Assembly (NCBI RefSeq): GCF_021134715.1
Contig: NC_060024.1
Span: forward strand, 868,001 to 932,000
Reading direction: 5' to 3'
DNA length: 64,000 nt
Origin: Daphnia pulex
Taxonomy: Eukaryota > Arthropoda > Branchiopoda > Diplostraca > Daphniidae
The notes beneath the pieces were generated by a model. It was not told the origin of the DNA and made no database searches. It saw only the letters and a list, made by a program, of their open reading frames with translations. Position numbers and translations under genes: made by a program. Positions 60,101-64,000 of this stretch are shown here, in pieces. Position 1 is the first letter of the stretch, and every line of letters starts with the position of its first letter.

Positions 60101-62767
60101 TACGGTAGGAAGCCAACGCTAACTCGAGCTGGCAACAATATAAGGAAATTCTGAAGGAAATTAAATTTTCATTTCCCCCAAGAATATCGGCGCTTCTTTA
60201 TCTCTAGTTTTTTTTACAGCCCGAATAAAAAAGTCCAAACTATTTTTTTTTTTATTTTTTTTAATTTTAAAATCACGATAGAATTTCTTTATTTGGGCAT
60301 AGCCGAGATTTGCAGCGCCTTGAGCCTTTTTCATTGTGACGTGAGCCGTTCCATCTTGTGTGACATGACAACTCTACCGGCTGCTGCCCGGGGATCATAA
60401 ACAGCTCAAAAGTAGGCTATATTCAATTCAATTGAAAACTGGACGCGACGACCCCACACGGAATCATAATCCTGATTTGTGAAATGCCCTATAGGGGCAA
60501 ATAATGTAGACTGTCGTTGCGCACATGTCTAAGTCGTTATCGTTTGGGCAAGGAAAAAAAAAAAGAATTTTGTGTCTGAATGGCATTTTTCATTCAGGGC
60601 AACATCAACAGTCAACGGCGTTTTCCCGTATAAACTCGTAAAAAGGACCCCAAAAAGGGTTGGGCTGAAAGGAGAGAAAATCTATCTATAGACAAGATTT
60701 TTTAAAATGAAAAATGGAAGTAAAAAAAAAAAAATAAACTTCCACCCTTTATTCTTTTTTCTTTTTTTTTGTAGATAATAATAGGAAAAGTGAAAAAAAA
60801 AACTTTGTACACAATGGCCCGGCCACAAACAACCTCGACTGTGTTTCTTTTATCGGAAAAATGGAGAATTTCACCCGAGTATATTTTTGAAATGAAAAAA
60901 AAAAGAAAAAAATACTATTATTACAGCAGATAGGGAACTGAATGGGATAGAGGGTGGTGGGGGTGCGCGCGGGAAAAATAAAAGAGGGTTCCTATCCTAT
61001 ATATATATATATATAATAAAATATGTTTTATTTATTTTTCGTCTCGAAAAAAAAAATAATGAAAAAGAGGATTTTCTCCCCCTATGCTGTTCTGCCTATG
61101 TTGCATCATGCTGCGATTTTTTGGAAGAAGAAGAAGAAGAGAAAAAAAATCTCAGTCATTCAGTTCAGAGGTCTAGGGGTGGATTGAAATAAGAAAAGGG
61201 GGACAAAAAACACGCTTTTGAAGTCTAGGCTACACAGGAAAGGGGAAAGCTAAAGGCTTAAGTGCATCTCACTCGATTCTTCCAGCATTTGAGATATTTC
61301 TTTTCCAGGGTTTTCCGTAAATTTATTTTTTTTCTAATATAAAAATCTCGTTGCGATGTTTTGGCGGCCCTCCCTTTCCTTCTTTTCACTTTTTCCCCCC
61401 TCCCAATTGAAGGGTGAATGGGGTTAAAAAAGGGGTGCCATATGGGTCTATTGTGTCATTTAACGTTTCATCCGGTTTTTCAGACATTTCACAAAAATCC
61501 AACGTCCTTTTCCCAAGAAGAGGAAACCATTTCAATCCGATTTTCGTCGTTTTCTTCTTTTTTCACCAAATATCCCACGAAACAATTTTTTCTTCCCCCC
61601 AGTTCTGCGTGAAGTACGTTTTATATACGATATCCTTTTGGTGACATTTCCGTTAGTTTCCATCGGTGGGTGCCCTTGTAGTTTCGAAAGGAAAAATGGA
61701 CGGCTTTGTTTGCAAGTTTCGTAGAAATAAATTAAGACGACGAGTGTATAGCCTGATTCCCTTTATGATTGCATATACCGGCGGCTAGGTTTGTTTTCAT
61801 TGAAGGAATGATATAACAACCTGCATAGGTAATAATAACATCTCTCAATGTTCTAATAGAGGCGATTCGACCCACTGAGAGGCGTGTCCCGATTGACCGC
61901 TACTACGCAATCGATTTTCTGTTACACATGTAGTTGTACTCGCATAATTGTATCACTTTGCTCCAAATATTTTTCCCTCCTCCGTCATTCAGAAATTGAT
62001 CGAAATGATTTTGAGGAAAAGAATGGCAACTGACCTGCGATAGTTGCTGCCAGTTGCTGGAGTTCCTGTTGGTTGTAAATGCCTTTGGCTGACGAAGAAG
62101 AGACGTCGTTGGCCACTTGGACGTGGAGATCGAGACTGGCGAAAGCGGCCGCTTTGAACGGGTACGGTCCTCCCATCTACTCGACACCACACAATCAACC
62201 ATTACAATGAAATCTTTTTTTTTTAATGGATCGCGGGATTATTGTGACTTTACCTGTTGACTGGCCGACATGTGACGATGATCGGCATTGGGAGAATCGT
62301 CAGAGCCCCTGGATTGCCTGGAGGTCGACGATTTGGCGTGACTCAATATGGAGTGCATGTGCGTTTGCAGGGCCGCCAGCGAAGGCTCGTTGGCTCCGTT
62401 CAAATCGCTGGTTCTGCCTGCATGATGACGAATGGGGGGACGGCCAATGGGAAAAAACAATGGCGACTGGTTAGCGCTTGATTGATGTCAAAACAAGAGA
62501 CGCCACTAGTAAAATAGATGGCCAGATAAAATCAAATATACAGACCGAGTGGCATGGGAGCAGTTTGACCGGTTGTCGTCGAGTTGTTGTTGCCAGTCGT
62601 TTTAGGCGTGTGCGGTGGAGTGGGTGGCTGCTGGACGGACGGTGTCGACGAGGTTCTCAAAGTGCCGACCTGAACCGAGTCGACCGTCCTGACCTGCCCT
62701 TCCGCTCCTGCTGCCCGGCGACAGGAGCCGACGGGAGGCGAACCGGCGCGCACGTTCGAATAGTGTC
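52543..62767 (-). CDS. cas: castor/CASZ1 zinc-finger transcription factor, 16 exons seen, N-terminus missing
   Basis: Exons, 5' to 3': 62546-62767, 62254-62417, 62035-62176, 57958-58135, 56882-57080, 56543-56759, 56190-56411, 55606-56122, 55377-55533, 54984-55295, 54135-54914, 53606-54062, 53324-53534, 53084-53198, 52903-53011, 52543-52829. All join in phase (about 1430 residues). The first three are Gln/Ser/Pro-rich. Ten castor-type Cys-Cys-His-His modules follow. The first reads [16 protein letters not shown] then HFHC...HFKWH, and the last ends [13 protein letters not shown]. An AT-hook (KRGRPPKNR) sits between modules 6 and 7, and Ser/Pro-rich linkers flank module 7. Castor proteins are nuclear regulators of neuroblast timing and, in vertebrates, of cardiovascular development. 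The first placed exon begins at an acceptor, so upstream exons lie further right. The 3.9-kb intron 58136-62034 holds only simple repeats. Confidence 0.93.
58136..62034 (-). other. Large castor intron, no gene seen
   Basis: Low-complexity DNA with GAA-type repeats near 58573 and 61125, a TA dinucleotide run near 61003 and many poly-A/T tracts. ORFs inside are short and compositionally biased. Confidence 0.6.
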
Positions 62768-64000
62768 CTGTAACGACATTCACACAATTCTTATTGCCTA
62801 TAGAGTATAGAGTCAACTGTAAACCGCCAATTGAATATTATCCACCGAGTTTTTTTTTCTTTTCGTCTACTTCTTGTTCGATTCGACTTTATAACGTCGA
62901 AAAGGGGAAATTCGAGGTGTACAAGATCCGATGAGGCGATAACTTATTTGATCAGTTCTTTGACATACTTTTGATAGAGTGAGACTCTCTACCAGATGAA
63001 CGTGGGAAAAGTGACACGTAGCGAAATTTCCCTGATAACACCAAAGAAAAAACTCATCCTTTTTAGACACGAAAACGGAGGAGATTGATCGATGATAGCG
63101 TTTTCGATTGAAAATCATCAACAAAAAAAAGAGAGACAGCAGCGACGTTACATTATTTTATACAAGTAGCTAATGAACCGTCCCTGTGTTAACGCTTTCC
63201 ACAGCAACGAAAAACTTCCTTTAACGTCAGGTACTATTTTTTTTCTTCTTCTTCTTCTCTTTGTCGCTCCTGTGTCTCTCCCCCCCCCTCCCTTACGCAA
63301 TCCATCATGGTCGTTTAGCGTGTGTGATTAGGTCTCCCCCCTCTTGAGACTCTCCCTTTAGTTGATGGTCTGCGCTCCTCTCTCTCTCTTGTATTGACAG
63401 CAACGAGTTCTGTTCGGTTCTGTTTTTTCTTCCTTTCTTTCCATATAAAAAAGGGAAGCAAAAGTGGCGGAGGACGGACAGGCCACTCCATCCGATTCGG
63501 AACACGGCATAAAAAATGGTTACGTCAATGTATGTAATCCATCAAAAAGAAACAGAAAAAAAATAAACTAACAAAAAATAAAAATCTCAAAATGTTTTTT
63601 TTTTTTTTATTTTTTTTTTTTTTTCATTGAAACCACCAGCGTAGTCAACCGTACTCTTGCCGATTTATCAAGTATAATATAACGCTAAGGGTGACGGACG
63701 GACCGATATAACGACGTTTTTCTGTCCGAGTTTTACTCTCAAAAGTCCATGCGCTCCTTTCTGTTCTTGTTTTTATTTATTTATTATTTTTTGAGGCAAA
63801 GCTAACAGGACTTGTATGTTATTAACTATTCCACATAAGTTGGAATTCTATTAAAAAACATTTTTACAGGCCGTTGAAATTACAGTGCCATGGGCGGACC
63901 GGACTCGATCCATTGGAAAGTTTGGGGGCGACTCGACTCTCGAGTTGTTTGGCGGCTGGCCAAAATAAATGAACTGCTGACAAAAAGGAAAAAAGGCTTG
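62768..64000. other. Castor upstream intron or 5' region, no exon identified
   Basis: Contains a CTT-type repeat near 63245 and a long poly-T tract at 63595-63625. No further castor exon could be supported before the window ends. Confidence 0.5.

Overview
The window is eukaryotic nuclear DNA: intron-bearing tRNA genes, GT/AG-spliced genes with mostly 60-120 bp introns, and eukaryotic transposons. The castor/CASZ1 zinc-finger gene, short introns, AT-rich intergenic DNA and a very large tRNA repeat suggest an arthropod, most likely a branchiopod crustacean such as Daphnia. That placement is an inference; no species marker was identified.

Layout. (1) 1-23161: a tandem array of about 1157-bp units, already in progress at the left edge. 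Each unit carries tRNA-Leu(CAA) with an intron (minus), an isolated Leu 5' exon (minus), tRNA-Glu(CTC) (plus) and tRNA-Gly(TCC) (minus). (2) 23162-33968: a 10.8-kb insertion that splits one unit. It is a DIRS-type tyrosine-recombinase retroelement with inverted ends and an internal complementary region. Inside it, between the recombinase frame and the complementary region, sits a second element with two spliced genes reading away from each other: a Tnp2-like transposase (minus) and a coiled-coil/BEN-domain protein (plus). (3) 33969-40534: the array resumes for six units and ends abruptly. I count 77 tRNA genes (26 Leu, 26 Glu, 25 Gly). (4) 40535-43264 plus flanks: a hAT-family transposon with an apparently intact five-exon transposase. 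(5) 43265-48197: intergenic DNA with two unrecognised exon-like ORFs, a palindrome cluster and two nested inverted-repeat elements. (6) 48198-49405: a six-exon SARNP/Tho1 homologue (minus). (7) 49406-52542: gene-poor DNA, partly the likely castor 3' UTR. (8) 52543-62767: sixteen coding exons of a castor/CASZ1 homologue (minus), whose N-terminus lies upstream of the last exon I can place and probably beyond the right edge.

The host genes are an mRNA-export cofactor (SARNP) and a transcription factor (castor); nothing suggests they work together. The tRNA array behaves as one amplified block. Its units are homogenised, some share variants in higher-order blocks, and two anticodon changes plus one expanded anticodon loop have appeared within it. 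Exon models for the five spliced genes were checked by hand for GT/AG sites and phase continuity. No database search was possible.
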